Positions 14,203-22,148 of a stretch of 30,513 bases of DNA are shown here, one piece after another. The notes below the pieces were generated by a model. That model was given only the letters and a program-made list of their open reading frames with translations, was not told where the DNA came from and did not search any database. Position 1 is the first letter of the stretch, and each line of letters starts with the position of its first letter. The position numbers and the translations under genes are program-made. The DNA comes from JACDER01 sp036394915 (GTDB lineage: Bacteria > Actinomycetota > Thermoleophilia > Gaiellales > Gaiellaceae). The stretch spans positions 1-30,513 of the forward strand of contig DASWEE010000071.1 in assembly GCA_036394915.1 (NCBI GenBank), written 5' to 3'.

Positions 14203-15027
14203 GTGGGCGCAGCGGTACTGATGACACGCGAAGGCCTCGAGGCCTCGCTGATCGTCGGCATCGTGCTCGGCTACCTGCGCAAGACCGACAACCGCAGCTC
14301 GTTCCGCCTGATCTGGGCCGGCACCGCGGCGGCCGTCGCGCTCTCGATCGCACTCGGCGGCAGCCTGTTCTTCACGATGGGCGAGCTCAAGGGCCGCAGC
14401 GAGCAGATCTTCGAGGGAGCGACCATGCTGTCGGCGGTCGCCGTGCTCACCTGGATGATCTTCTGGATGCGCAAGCAGGCGATGAACATCAAGCACGAGC
14501 TGGAGTCGCGGCTCGCTGGGGCGATCGCGGCCGGCTCGTCGGTCGGGCTGGCGGCGGTGGCTTTCTTCGCCGTCCTGCGCGAAGGCTGGGAATCGGCCCT
14601 GTTCCTGTTCGCGATCTCCGAGAGCTCGTCGCCGTGGGCGACGAGCGTGGGCTCGGTGCTCGGCCTCTCGCTCTCGATCAGCCTCGGGGTGATGATCTAC
14701 ATGGGCTCGCGCCGGCTGAACCTACGCCAGTTCTTCACGGTCACCGGACTGCTGCTGATCATCTTCGCGGCGGGGCTGCTCGCGCGCGGCATCGGAGAGT
14801 TCCAGGAGGCCCGGCTCCTCCCGCAGACGATCGAGCACGTGTGGAACATGAACGGGATCGTGAGCGGGGACTCGTCCGCCGGACAGTTCCTGAGCGCGCT
14901 CTTCGGCTACAACGCCGATCCGTCGCTGCTGCAGGTGCTCGTCTGGTTCGGCTTCCTTTCGACGGTGCTCTGGTTCTTCCTCAGCCCGCTCGTCAGCTGG
15001 CGCAAGCCGGCACCGGCAACGACTTAG
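14203..15027 (+). CDS. FTR1-family high-affinity iron permease (EfeU-like)
   Basis: A 274-residue, roughly seven-helix membrane permease of the FTR1/OFeT family, which imports iron, usually after ferrous oxidation. Two RExxE iron motifs are visible: R9-E-G-L-E13 in MTREGLEASLIV and R126-E-G-W-E130 in VLREGWESALF. No periplasmic partners (EfeO or EfeB type) follow, so it appears to act alone or with distant partners. GTG 14203 has a GGGAG ribosome site about 5 nt upstream. A strong promoter and a palindromic operator precede it, so iron-responsive repression is likely. A hairpin directly after the stop separates it from the convergent PASTA gene. Confidence 0.93.
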   Translation: MGAAVLMTREGLEASLIVGIVLGYLRKTDNRSSFRLIWAGTAAAVALSIALGGSLFFTMGELKGRSEQIFEGATMLSAVAVLTWMIFWMRKQAMNIKHELESRLAGAIAAGSSVGLAAVAFFAVLREGWESALFLFAISESSSPWATSVGSVLGLSLSISLGVMIYMGSRRLNLRQFFTVTGLLLIIFAAGLLARGIGEFQEARLLPQTIEHVWNMNGIVSGDSSAGQFLSALFGYNADPSLLQVLVWFGFLSTVLWFFLSPLVSWRKPAPATT

Positions 15028-15052
15028 CTACCACGTGCGTGGTGCGTGGTAG
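15028..15052. terminator. Hairpin between convergent FTR1 and PASTA genes
   Basis: CTACCACG (15028-15035) pairs with CGTGGTAG (15045-15052) around a 9-nt loop. It exactly fills the gap between the two stop codons. No U-tract. Probably a shared terminator. Confidence 0.65.
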
Positions 15053-16156
15053 TTACCTGCCCACATAGATCGTCACCTGCGCCCAGCGCTTGATCTTCGT
15101 GCCCGGGCTGGGCGACTGGGCGAGCACCGCTCCGCGCTGCGCCGGACTGGTCGCCGTCCGGAAGAGCGCGCGGACGGTGAACGTCTTCGCCAGGAGCTGG
15201 CGCGCCGAGATCTCGTCGTTCGTGGCGGTCACGTCGGGTACGGGCAGGAGCGGACGGGTGGTACCGACCGAGACGTTCAGGCGCACGACGGTGCCCGGCT
15301 GGACCGTCTCGCCGGCCGCGGGACTTTGCGCGACGACCGTCCCGCCCGGCTCGTCCGAGTTGACCGGATAGGAGTCCGGAAGGAGGCTCGCGGCCTTCAT
15401 GGCGTAGGTCGCATCCGCGAGCGACTGGCCGACGACGTCGGGCACGGTCGTCTCCGCGGTCGTGGTCGTGGTGGTCGTGGTCGTCGAGGTCGTCGTCGTG
15501 GTCGGCGCGGTCGTGACGACGGTCGTCGTGTGGGTCGGGCCCTTGGAGACGTTCAGCCGCACCCGAGAGCCCGGAGCGACTCTCTCGCCGCCCTTCGGGT
15601 TCTGAGCGACGACCTTCCCGCTCCTCTGACTCGAGGGCACCTGGACGACGTCGGCTCGAAGCCCCAGCTGTGTGAGCTGGGCGACGGCATCGGCCTCGCT
15701 CAGGCTGACCAGGTTTGGAACCACGACCGCCGACGGACCCCGGGAGACGGTCAGTGAGACGACACGGCCCTTAGCCACCTTGACGCCCGGCTCCGGCTTC
15801 TGAGAGATGACGAAGCCAGAGCCCTTCTTGCTGAACGCACGGGTCACGGTCGTGCCCAGCCCGAGTCGTTGAAGCCGGTTGACGGCCGCCTGCTCCTTGA
15901 AGCCGAGCACGCGCGGGACCGTGACCGCGGACTTGTCGCTGCCGCCGCCGCGGGTGGCAAAGTAGACGGCCAGTCCGCCCCCAATCGCCAGGAGCACGAG
16001 CAGGACGACGAGCCACGGCCAGAGCTCCCGGTCGGGCTCGGGCGGCGGCGCGAGCGGGGGCTCCGCCGGAGGCGGGGGCGGCGGGGCGCCCTGGACGAGC
16101 GTGACCTGCTCGTCCGCAGGCGGCGTGGGCCTCGGTGGTCGGCGTCTGAAAGCCAT
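15053..16156 (-). CDS. PASTA-repeat membrane protein without kinase domain
   Basis: A 367-residue, probably single-pass protein. Residues 1-45 are Pro-rich and cytosolic (AEPPLAPPPEPDRELWPW). A TM helix lies at about 46-67 (WLVVLLVLLAIGGGLAVYF). The outside part has four PASTA units: VTVPRVLGFKEQAAVNRL, VVVPNLVSLSEADAVAQL, TVPDVVGQSLADATYAM and VPDVTATNDEISARQLL. A Thr-rich linker (about 205-237) divides them two and two. PASTA domains sense muropeptides or peptidoglycan, normally on a PknB kinase or PBP; neither enzyme is attached here. ATG 16156 is the plain start. It is divergent from marR, 68 bp away. Confidence 0.88.
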   Translation of the reverse strand: MAFRRRPPRPTPPADEQVTLVQGAPPPPPPAEPPLAPPPEPDRELWPWLVVLLVLLAIGGGLAVYFATRGGGSDKSAVTVPRVLGFKEQAAVNRLQRLGLGTTVTRAFSKKGSGFVISQKPEPGVKVAKGRVVSLTVSRGPSAVVVPNLVSLSEADAVAQLTQLGLRADVVQVPSSQRSGKVVAQNPKGGERVAPGSRVRLNVSKGPTHTTTVVTTAPTTTTTSTTTTTTTTTAETTVPDVVGQSLADATYAMKAASLLPDSYPVNSDEPGGTVVAQSPAAGETVQPGTVVRLNVSVGTTRPLLPVPDVTATNDEISARQLLAKTFTVRALFRTATSPAQRGAVLAQSPSPGTKIKRWAQVTIYVGR

Positions 16157-16196
16157 CGTTCGCGTCTGTTCCCGGCTGGGCCGCCGGAAACGGCCA

Positions 16197-16214
16197 AACG
16201 ATAATCGTTATAGT
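16197..16214 (+). promoter_or_regulatory. marR-MFS promoter with overlapping 13-bp operator palindrome
   Basis: AACGAT-A-ATCGTT (16197-16209) is a perfect palindrome lying just upstream of, and touching, a TATAGT -10 (16209-16214). A second, weaker arrangement (GTTA ... TAAC) spans 16217-16230. The site fits autorepression by the adjacent MarR protein and may also affect the divergent PASTA gene. Confidence 0.6.
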
Positions 16215-16224
16215 GATAGTTAAC

Positions 16225-16683
16225 GTGGCTAACGATCTTGAAGAAACTGTAAAGGCCCCCGAAGCCACGGAGCTCGCACATCGCCTCCGTCCCGTCCTGC
16301 TCAAGCTCGCCCGCGAGCTGCGCCGGGAGGTTCACGCTCTCGGCGTCACCGGCGGCCAGGTCGCCCTCCTGATCCAGATCCGCAAGCACTCGGGAATCGG
16401 CGCTCGGGGACTGGCGGAGATGGAGCGGATCTCTCCGGCTGCGATGTCGGGCTACATCGACCGACTCCAAAAGGCGGGTCTCGTCACCCGAGTGCCCGAC
16501 GAGAGCGACCGGAGGCGGCAGGTGCTCGAGTTGACGGACGAGGCCGAGCGAGTCCTCCGCTCGGTCCGCTCACGCAGGACCGCGTGGCTCGCCGAGCGGA
16601 TCGAGCAGCTCTCCGCCGAGGAACGCGCCGCGATCGACGCGGCGCTCGAGCCGCTGTTGCGGCTGCTGGAGGCCGGCGAGTGA
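16225..16683 (+). CDS. MarR-family transcriptional regulator
   Basis: A 152-residue winged-helix regulator, probably repressing the MFS gene that follows until a ligand binds. The fold is clear: helical start ELAHRLRPVLLKLARELRR, recognition region GLAEMERISPAAMSGYIDRL with QKAGLVTRVPDESDRRRQVL (wing), and C-terminal dimer helices. GTG 16225 is preferred: an in-frame GTG at 16213 (156 residues) overlaps the -10 TATAGT, so it cannot be on the transcript if that promoter is real. The stop overlaps the MFS GTG (GTGA), so they form one operon. Confidence 0.9.
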   Translation: MANDLEETVKAPEATELAHRLRPVLLKLARELRREVHALGVTGGQVALLIQIRKHSGIGARGLAEMERISPAAMSGYIDRLQKAGLVTRVPDESDRRRQVLELTDEAERVLRSVRSRRTAWLAERIEQLSAEERAAIDAALEPLLRLLEAGE

Positions 16684-17948
16684 CGGGGATGCTGCTCGCG
16701 CTCAACGCGCGCACGTTCGCGAGCCTCCGCCGGCACCGAAACTACCGCCTCTTCTTCACCGGACAGGTCGTCTCGCTCAGCGGGACGTGGATGCAAAACG
16801 TCGCGCTCGCGTGGCTCGTCGTCCAGCTGACGCATTCGCCGGTCGCGCTCGGGGTGCTCGCCTTCCTCCGCTTCTTCCCGTTCACGCTCTTCTCGCTTCC
16901 GTCGGGCGTGCTCGCCGACCGCCTCGACAACCGGCACGTGATCATGCTCACCCAGGCGGCCTCAATGGTGATCTCGGCAGTGCTCGCCGTCCTGACGCTC
17001 TCCGGGGCCGCGCAGCTGTGGGAGGTCTACGTGCTCGCTCTCCTCGGCGGAACGGCGATGGTCTTCGACGCGCCGAACCGGCACGCGCTCACGTTCCAGA
17101 TGGTGGGCCGTGACGAGCTCCCGAACGCCGTCGCCCTCAACGCGAGCCTGTTCAACAGCGCAAGGGTGATCGGGCCCGCGATCGGCGGGGTCGTGATCGG
17201 CATCGCGGGAGTCGGCGTCTGCTTCGCGCTGAACGCGGCCAGCTTCCTGGCGGTGCTGGCAGCGCTCGCGATGATGAGGAAGGCCGAGCTCTTCCCCCTC
17301 GACCGCAAGGGGATGCCACCCGTCCTGTCGGGAATGCGGCAGGGGCTGAGCTACGTGTGGCGGACGCCTCAGATCCGCCTGATCCTGCTGATGACCACGG
17401 CCATCTCCACGGTCGGATTCAACTTCCATGTCCTGATCCCCGTGCTCGCGTCCAAGACCCTGCACGCGGGCCCGGAGGTGTTCGGGGCGCTGGGTGCGGC
17501 TTTCGGAGCCGGCGCGCTCGTGGGAGCGCTCGGCAGCGCGGCTCTCGGCCGCGCGAGCTGGAAGGCGCTCCTCGTCGGAAGCGCCGGCTTCAGCATCGCC
17601 CTCCTCGCCCTCGCACCCGCCGAGACGGAGATCGGGGCTGCCCTGCTCCTGTTCGGGACCGGCATCTTCTTCACGACCTGGTCGGCGAACAGCCAGTCGA
17701 TCCTGCAGCTGACCGCGCCCGACCACCTGCGCGGGCGCGTGCTCAGCCTCTACCTGTTCGCCTTCGGCGGCTTCGCGCCGGTCGGAGGCCTCCTCGCAGG
17801 CTGGCTCTCGGAGGTAGGCGGAACGGAGCTCGCGTTCCTCGTCGCCGGGATCACCGGGCTCGCGATGACCGCGTACGGAACCCTGACCCGGACGGGCCGC
17901 ACCGAGCGGGTCGTGCCCGATGAGCTCGAGGAGCGGCTGGCGGCCTAG
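16680..17948 (+). CDS. MFS transporter (MFS_3 / enterobactin-exporter-like)
   Basis: A 422-residue, 12-helix major facilitator protein of the MFS_3 type, likely a drug or metabolite exporter. It begins with the subfamily-typical FASLRRHRNYRLFFTGQVVS and LSGTWMQNVALAWLV. The A-like loop is PSGVLADRLDNRHVIM, then DAPNRHALTFQMVGRDELPN, and in the second half LTAPDHLRGRVLSLYLFAFG. GTG 16680 overlaps the marR stop by 4 nt; ATG 16689 is an alternative. Control by the upstream MarR is likely. Substrate unknown. Repeat copy B begins two bases after the stop. Confidence 0.92.
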   Translation: MTGMLLALNARTFASLRRHRNYRLFFTGQVVSLSGTWMQNVALAWLVVQLTHSPVALGVLAFLRFFPFTLFSLPSGVLADRLDNRHVIMLTQAASMVISAVLAVLTLSGAAQLWEVYVLALLGGTAMVFDAPNRHALTFQMVGRDELPNAVALNASLFNSARVIGPAIGGVVIGIAGVGVCFALNAASFLAVLAALAMMRKAELFPLDRKGMPPVLSGMRQGLSYVWRTPQIRLILLMTTAISTVGFNFHVLIPVLASKTLHAGPEVFGALGAAFGAGALVGALGSAALGRASWKALLVGSAGFSIALLALAPAETEIGAALLLFGTGIFFTTWSANSQSILQLTAPDHLRGRVLSLYLFAFGGFAPVGGLLAGWLSEVGGTELAFLVAGITGLAMTAYGTLTRTGRTERVVPDELEERLAA

Positions 17949-17950
17949 TT

Positions 17951-18130
17951 CGTTCCTGGGGCGCCGCTGGCGGTGCGGGGCCGGAGGGGACAGTATTTCA
18001 ATACGGACCCCGTGCCTAAGATTTAGAAATCGGCCGGAGAGGGTTAGCCCTCTCTGGTCGATTTGCCGCCAGCGGCGTCAGGCGGGCTCGGAGGCCGGCT
18101 CCGCCGGCCGGGAGAGCCCGCCGGCCAGGG
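17951..18130. repeat. Structured intergenic repeat, copy B
   Basis: A 180-bp non-coding stretch related to 9674-9890. It contains the 44-nt head (17951-17994), a small hairpin (GTAT 17993-17996 / ATAC 18001-18004) within a GGGG...CCCC frame, a 17-bp stem with TTAG loop at 18027-18064 (two G-T wobbles), the block CCAGCGGCGTCAGG (18069-18082) and a GC-rich tail. CGCCGCTGGCGG in the head is inverted as CCGCCAGCGGCG before the tail. It lies between convergent MFS and korB genes and ends just before the korB stop. Confidence 0.7.
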
Positions 18131-18135
18131 GCGAA

Positions 18136-19164
18136 CTAGCCGATCGTCCAGGTGTCGCCGGAGTGGAGCAGCGCTTCTAGCTCCCCCGCGCCGGCCTTCT
18201 CGGTCGCTTCGTCGATCTGCGCCGCCATCAGCTCGTCGTAGACGGCCCGCTCGACGTCCCGGAAGATCCCGATCGGCGCCGCGCCGGAGCTGTCCCTCGT
18301 CAGCCGGCTGAGCGCAAACGCGATCGACGGCTCGGGCGCGTGGGCGTCGTGGACGAGGAGCGACTCCTCCCCGACCTCGGCGACGTCGACGACCTCAGCG
18401 GAGCCGTCGGCGCGCAGCCGCACGCCCTTCTCGTCCTCGGCCCCGAAGCGGATCGGCTGCCCGTGCTCGAGCCGGATCCGGTTCTCCTTGTCCTCGCGGA
18501 CGAAGTCGAAGGCGCCGTCGTTGTAGACGTTGCAGTTCTGGTAGATCTCGACGAAGGAGGCGCCCTTGTGGTTCGCCGCCGCCCGCAGCACCTCGGTCAG
18601 GTGCTTGCGGTCGGTGTCGATCGAGCGGGCGACGAAGGTCGCCTCGGCGCCGAGCGCGATCGAGATCGGGTTGAAGGGATGGTCGATCGAGCCCATCGGC
18701 GTCGACCCCGAGCGCTGGCCGACCGGGCTCGTCGGCGAGTACTGGCCCTTCGTCAGCCCGTAGACCTGGTTGTTGAAGAGCAGGATCGTGAAGTTGACGT
18801 TGCGGCGCAGCGCGTGGATCAAGTGATTGCCGCCGATCGAGAGGGCGTCGCCGTCGCCGGTCACGACCCACACGGACAGGTCGGGACGCGACGTCGAAAG
18901 GCCGGTCGCGATCGCGGGCGCGCGCCCGTGGATCGAGTGCATCCCGTAGGTCTGCATGTAGTAGGGGAAGCGGGCCGCGCAGCCGATCCCGGAGACGAAG
19001 ACGATGTTCTCGCGCGCGATCCCGAGCTCGGGCATGAAGCTCTGAACCGCGGCCAGGATCGCGTAGTCGCCGCAGCCCGGGCACCAGCGGACCTCCTGGT
19101 CGGTCTTGAAGTCCTTGGCGGTGAGCTGGATCAGCCCGTCACCGTTTTGGCCGTTCTCGCTCAC
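18136..19164 (-). CDS. korB: 2-oxoacid:ferredoxin oxidoreductase, beta subunit (KorB-like)
   Basis: The TPP-binding subunit; with KorA it oxidatively decarboxylates a 2-oxoacid, most likely 2-oxoglutarate, to the acyl-CoA and reduces ferredoxin. It is 342 residues. The cysteine motif RWCPGCGDYAIL is near residue 28, with SGIGCAARFPYYMQTYG after it. The TPP/Mg motif is GDGDALSIGGNHLIHALRRN ending in NNQVYGLTKGQYSPTS. GTG 19164 overlaps the korA stop as GTGA, so the two are coupled. The C-terminal about 60 residues (from SLLVHDAHAPEPSIAFAL) form the usual tail. Substrate choice is by family resemblance only. Confidence 0.93.
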   Translation of the reverse strand: MSENGQNGDGLIQLTAKDFKTDQEVRWCPGCGDYAILAAVQSFMPELGIARENIVFVSGIGCAARFPYYMQTYGMHSIHGRAPAIATGLSTSRPDLSVWVVTGDGDALSIGGNHLIHALRRNVNFTILLFNNQVYGLTKGQYSPTSPVGQRSGSTPMGSIDHPFNPISIALGAEATFVARSIDTDRKHLTEVLRAAANHKGASFVEIYQNCNVYNDGAFDFVREDKENRIRLEHGQPIRFGAEDEKGVRLRADGSAEVVDVAEVGEESLLVHDAHAPEPSIAFALSRLTRDSSGAAPIGIFRDVERAVYDELMAAQIDEATEKAGAGELEALLHSGDTWTIG

Positions 19165-20996
19165 AGCATCCCCGCAATCGCGTCCGCGAGCTCGGACGAG
19201 GTGAACGGAAGCCCGCGCACCTTGTTGTAGCCGACCGCGTCGACGAGGAACTCGGCGCGGATCAGCTTCGACAGTTGGCCGAGGTTCATCTCCGGGACGA
19301 GCACCTTGTCGTAGCGCGTGAGCACGTCCTTCGTGTTGCGCGGGAGCGGATTCAGGTGCGTGAAGTGCGCGTGTGCGACCTTGCCGCCGTTCTTCCGCAC
19401 CCGCCGCACCGCGGCCGCGATCGGGCCGTAGGTCCCGCCCCAACCGAGGACGAGCAGCTCGGCGCCGTCGTCGTCGTCCACCTCGAGCTCGGGGATGTCG
19501 GCTGCGATGCCGGCCACCTTCCGCGCCCGGATCCGAACCATGTAGTCGTGGTTGTCCGGGTCGTAGGAGACGTTCCCCGTGCCCTCGGCCTTCTCTAGAC
19601 CGCCGATTCGGTGCTCGAGCCCCGGCGTCCCCGGGATCGCCCAGGGCCGTGCGAGCGTCTCCGCGTCGCGGAGATACGGCTGGAACGCGCCCTCGTGGTT
19701 GGGCTTGTCGGCGAACTCGACCGAGATGTCGGGAAGCGTGGAGGCATCCGGGATCAGCCATGGCTCGGAGCCGTTGGCGAGATAGGCGTCCGAGAGCAGG
19801 AATACCGGCGTCCGGTACTTCAGCGCGATCCGCGCCGCCTCGATCGCGGCGTCGAAGCAGCCCCCCGGCGTCGAGGCGGCGACGACCGGGACGGGCGATT
19901 CGGCGTGCCGCCCGTACAGCGCGAGCAGGAGGTCGGCCTGCTCCGGCTTGGTCGGCATCCCCGTCGCGGGGCCGGCGCGCTGGATGTCGAGGATCAACAG
20001 CGGCAGCTCGAGCGCAACCGCAAGCCCGATCGTCTCCATCTTCAGGACGACGCCGGGGCCGCTCGAGGTCGAGACTCCGAGCGCTCCTCCGAACGACGCC
20101 CCGAGGGCCGCGCCGACGGCTGCGATCTCGTCCTCGGCCTGGAAGGTGCGGATCCCGAAATGCTTGTAGCGGGAGAGCTCCTCGAGGATCCCCGAGGCGG
20201 GAGTGATCGGATAGGCGCCGAGGAACAGGGGCAGCTTGCTCTGGGTCGACGCCGCTACCAGACCCATCGCGAGCGCCTGATTCCCTGTCACGTTCCGGTA
20301 CGTGCCGGGCGGGAGCTTCGCCGGCTTGACCTCGTACTGCGCCGTGAAGGCCTCGGCTGTCTCACCGAAGGCGTAGCCGGCCTGGAAGGCTCTGATGTTC
20401 GCCTGCGCGATCTCCGGCTTGGAGGCGAACTTCTTCTCCAGGAAGGAGATCGTTCCCTCGGTCGGACGCGTGAACAGCCACGACATCAGCCCGAGCGCGA
20501 ACATGTTCTTCGAGCGCTCCGCCTCGCGCTTGGTGACGTCGAACTCCTTCAGCGCCTCGATCGTGAGCGAGGTCAGCGGCACCCGGTGAACCTGGTACTC
20601 GCTGAGCGAATCGTCGTCGAGCGGGCTCGCCGTGTAGCCGGCCTTGTCGAGGTTGCGGTCGGTGAAGGCGTCGGTGTTGACGATCAGCGTCCCCCCGCGC
20701 GCGAGGTCCCTGATGTTCGTGCGCAACGCGGCCGGGTTCATCGCCACGAGCACGTTCGGGTTGTCGCCCGGCGTGAGGATGTCGTGGTCGGAGAAGTGGA
20801 TCTGGAATCCCGAGACGCCCGGGAGCGAGCCCGCGGGGGCGCGGATCTCGGCCGGGAAGTCGGGCAGAGTCGAAAGGTCGTTGCCGACCATGGCCGTCTC
20901 GCTCGTGAACCGGCCGCCGGTGAGCTGCATCCCGTCTCCGGAGTCGCCGGCGAAGCGGATCACGACCTGGTCGAGCTGCTCTACAGGCTTCGCCAT
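19161..20996 (-). CDS. korA: 2-oxoacid:ferredoxin oxidoreductase, fused gamma-alpha subunit (KorA-like)
   Basis: Partner of KorB, 611 residues. The gamma domain (about 1-190) opens VVIRFAGDSGDGMQLTGGRF and contains PDFPAEIRAPAGSLPGVSGF, with MNPAALRTNI. The alpha domain begins near residue 228 (NVTGNQALAMGLVAAS), with the hallmark YPITPAS and DIQRAGPATGMPTKPEQADL. This fused arrangement is the actinobacterial KorA type. In a TCA-cycle setting it would replace or supplement 2-oxoglutarate dehydrogenase. ATG 20996 is the start; upstream a minus-strand TATACC (21015-21010) or TAGAGC (21009-21004) may be the -10, neither a perfect match. The VOC gene ends 36 bp upstream on the same strand. Confidence 0.94.
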   Translation of the reverse strand: MAKPVEQLDQVVIRFAGDSGDGMQLTGGRFTSETAMVGNDLSTLPDFPAEIRAPAGSLPGVSGFQIHFSDHDILTPGDNPNVLVAMNPAALRTNIRDLARGGTLIVNTDAFTDRNLDKAGYTASPLDDDSLSEYQVHRVPLTSLTIEALKEFDVTKREAERSKNMFALGLMSWLFTRPTEGTISFLEKKFASKPEIAQANIRAFQAGYAFGETAEAFTAQYEVKPAKLPPGTYRNVTGNQALAMGLVAASTQSKLPLFLGAYPITPASGILEELSRYKHFGIRTFQAEDEIAAVGAALGASFGGALGVSTSSGPGVVLKMETIGLAVALELPLLILDIQRAGPATGMPTKPEQADLLLALYGRHAESPVPVVAASTPGGCFDAAIEAARIALKYRTPVFLLSDAYLANGSEPWLIPDASTLPDISVEFADKPNHEGAFQPYLRDAETLARPWAIPGTPGLEHRIGGLEKAEGTGNVSYDPDNHDYMVRIRARKVAGIAADIPELEVDDDDGAELLVLGWGGTYGPIAAAVRRVRKNGGKVAHAHFTHLNPLPRNTKDVLTRYDKVLVPEMNLGQLSKLIRAEFLVDAVGYNKVRGLPFTSSELADAIAGML

Positions 20997-21032
20997 CTGT
21001 ACAGCTCTAGGTATAGCACCGAAGCCCGGGGA

Positions 21033-21515
21033 TCAGGCGTCGGCAAGCAGCGCGCCGACGTCGAGCGGCTCCGTGATCATCGCGAAGCTGCCGTCTGGCG
21101 CCCGCGGCCACTCCTCCTTGGGGCGGTCGTGGTACAGCTCGATCCCGTTCTGGTCGGGATCGCGGAGGTAGATCGCTTCGCTGACCCCGTGGTCCGAGGC
21201 TCCTGTGAGTGGGATCCCCGCTTCGACCACCTGCCGGACGGCCTTCGCGAGCGCCTGGCGGCTCGGATAGCGAATCGCGACGTGGAACAGGCCCGTCGTG
21301 CCGGGCGGCGGGGGTGAGCCGCCCCGGCTCTGCCATGTGTTCAGGCCGATGTGGTGGTGGTAGCCGCCGGCGCTCAGGAACGCCGCCTCGTCCCGGTGGC
21401 GAAGCATCAACTCGAAGCCGAGCACGTCGCGGTAGAAGGCGAGCGCGCGGTCGAGGTCGGAAACCTTCAGGTGGACGTGCCCGATGTCGGCGCCGGGATC
21501 GATCGACTCCGCCAC
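21033..21515 (-). CDS. VOC dioxygenase, catechol/hydroquinone ring-cleaving type (CatE/MhqE-like)
   Basis: A 160-residue vicinal-oxygen-chelate protein resembling Bacillus CatE/MhqE-type extradiol dioxygenases. First-half motifs are GHVHLKVSDLDRALAFYRDV and GGYHHHIGLNTWQSRG; the second half has GLFHVAIRYPSR and YLRDPDQNGIELYHDRP. The His of HVHLKV, a His of GLFHVAI and the Glu of IELYHDRP are the expected iron ligands. The GLNTW stretch is typical of this subgroup. GTG 21515 begins 2 nt after the marR stop, so the genes are coupled. The pairing with a MarR regulator suggests a quinone or electrophile response, as with MhqR/YodB systems. Substrate is inferred. Confidence 0.85.
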   Translation of the reverse strand: MAESIDPGADIGHVHLKVSDLDRALAFYRDVLGFELMLRHRDEAAFLSAGGYHHHIGLNTWQSRGGSPPPPGTTGLFHVAIRYPSRQALAKAVRQVVEAGIPLTGASDHGVSEAIYLRDPDQNGIELYHDRPKEEWPRAPDGSFAMITEPLDVGALLADA

Positions 21516-21517
21516 GC

Positions 21518-22051
21518 CTACATCTTGGACTTCTGCCCGGCCTCCCGCTGCTCGAAGGCGAGCATCATCCCGCGAAGCAGCGAATTCAGCTCCTCCCGCT
21601 CCTGCGACCCGAGCGCGGAGGCGACCAGCGCCTCCTTCTCGGCCTGCGCGGCGAACGCGTCTTCCCACGCGCGCTTGCCCGCCTCGGTGAGCTCGACTTG
21701 AATCGAGCGACGATCCGCGAGGTCCGGAATCCGCCGGACGAAACCGGCCTGCTCGAGTCGGTCGAGCCGGTTCGTCATCGCCCCGCTCGACAGCTCCTCC
21801 TGCTTCGCGAGCTCCCCGGGCGAGCGGCGATAGGGCGGGCCGGCTCGGCGGAGCGAGCCGAGGACCTTGTACTCGCCGAAGGTGAGGTCGAAGTCCTGGA
21901 GCGTTTCCTCCATCTCCCGAAGGATCCGGCGGTTCAGGCCGTTGATGCGGTCGACGATCCCCTCGACCGTGAGATCGACCGAGGGGAAGCTCTCCGCGAA
22001 CTCCTTCAGGAAGCGATCGACGTGGTCCTGCTCCTGAGCGCGCCTTCTCAT
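21518..22051 (-). CDS. MarR-family transcriptional regulator
   Basis: A 177-residue MarR protein, somewhat long, with an N-terminal helix (HVDRFLKEFAESFPSVDL) before the domain. The winged helix shows LTFGEYKVLGSLRRAGPPYR, SPGELAKQEELSSGAMTNRL and the wing FVRRIPDLADRRSIQVELTE. No obvious single sensing cysteine of the OhrR or YodB type is present; the sequence has no Cys at all, so ligand binding rather than thiol oxidation is more likely. ATG 22051 lies 5 nt from a minus-strand GATAAT, implying a very short leader. It precedes the VOC dioxygenase. Inverted repeats upstream are probable operators for itself and for the plus-strand transcript. Confidence 0.9.
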   Translation of the reverse strand: MRRRAQEQDHVDRFLKEFAESFPSVDLTVEGIVDRINGLNRRILREMEETLQDFDLTFGEYKVLGSLRRAGPPYRRSPGELAKQEELSSGAMTNRLDRLEQAGFVRRIPDLADRRSIQVELTEAGKRAWEDAFAAQAEKEALVASALGSQEREELNSLLRGMMLAFEQREAGQKSKM

Positions 22052-22076
22052 GGCTGATTATCTTGACACAAAAAGT

Positions 22077-22088
22077 CTTGACGTCAAG
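22077..22088. promoter_or_regulatory. MarR operator 1, palindrome CTTGACGTCAAG
   Basis: A perfect 12-bp palindrome. A further half site CTTGAC starts at 22062. Its TTGACG (22078-22083) doubles as the -35 of the plus-strand promoter, with a 17-nt spacer to TACTCT (22101-22106). Repression by occlusion is expected. Confidence 0.65.
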
Positions 22089-22100
22089 CCTTATCAGTGC

Positions 22101-22106
22101 TACTCT
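22101..22106 (+). promoter_or_regulatory. -10 element TACTCT paired with TTGACG at 22078
   Basis: Together with TTGACG (17-nt spacer) it forms a promoter for the small ORF at 22149 and perhaps the genes beyond. Predicted transcription start is near 22113. Confidence 0.5.
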
Positions 22107-22121
22107 TTTGATCTAAAGATA

Positions 22122-22133
22122 CTTGATCTCAAG
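22122..22133. promoter_or_regulatory. MarR operator 2, CTTGA-TC-TCAAG
   Basis: Five-base arms around TC, the same half-site sequence as operator 1, centred 45 bp downstream and just after the predicted transcription start. TTGATCT also occurs as a direct repeat at 22108 and 22123. Probably a second site for the adjacent MarR protein. Confidence 0.5.
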
Positions 22134-22148
22134 AGAGAGGAGCCCGAG

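Noticed and set aside
15450..15530. Tandem GTCGTG-like repeats resembling a microsatellite or CRISPR-like array
   Set aside because: They encode the Thr-rich linker of the PASTA protein in frame; there are no spacers.
22063..22068. TTGACA as a plus-strand -35
   Set aside because: No -10 lies at the right distance (22086-22091 reads AAGCCT); it is better read as an extra MarR half site.
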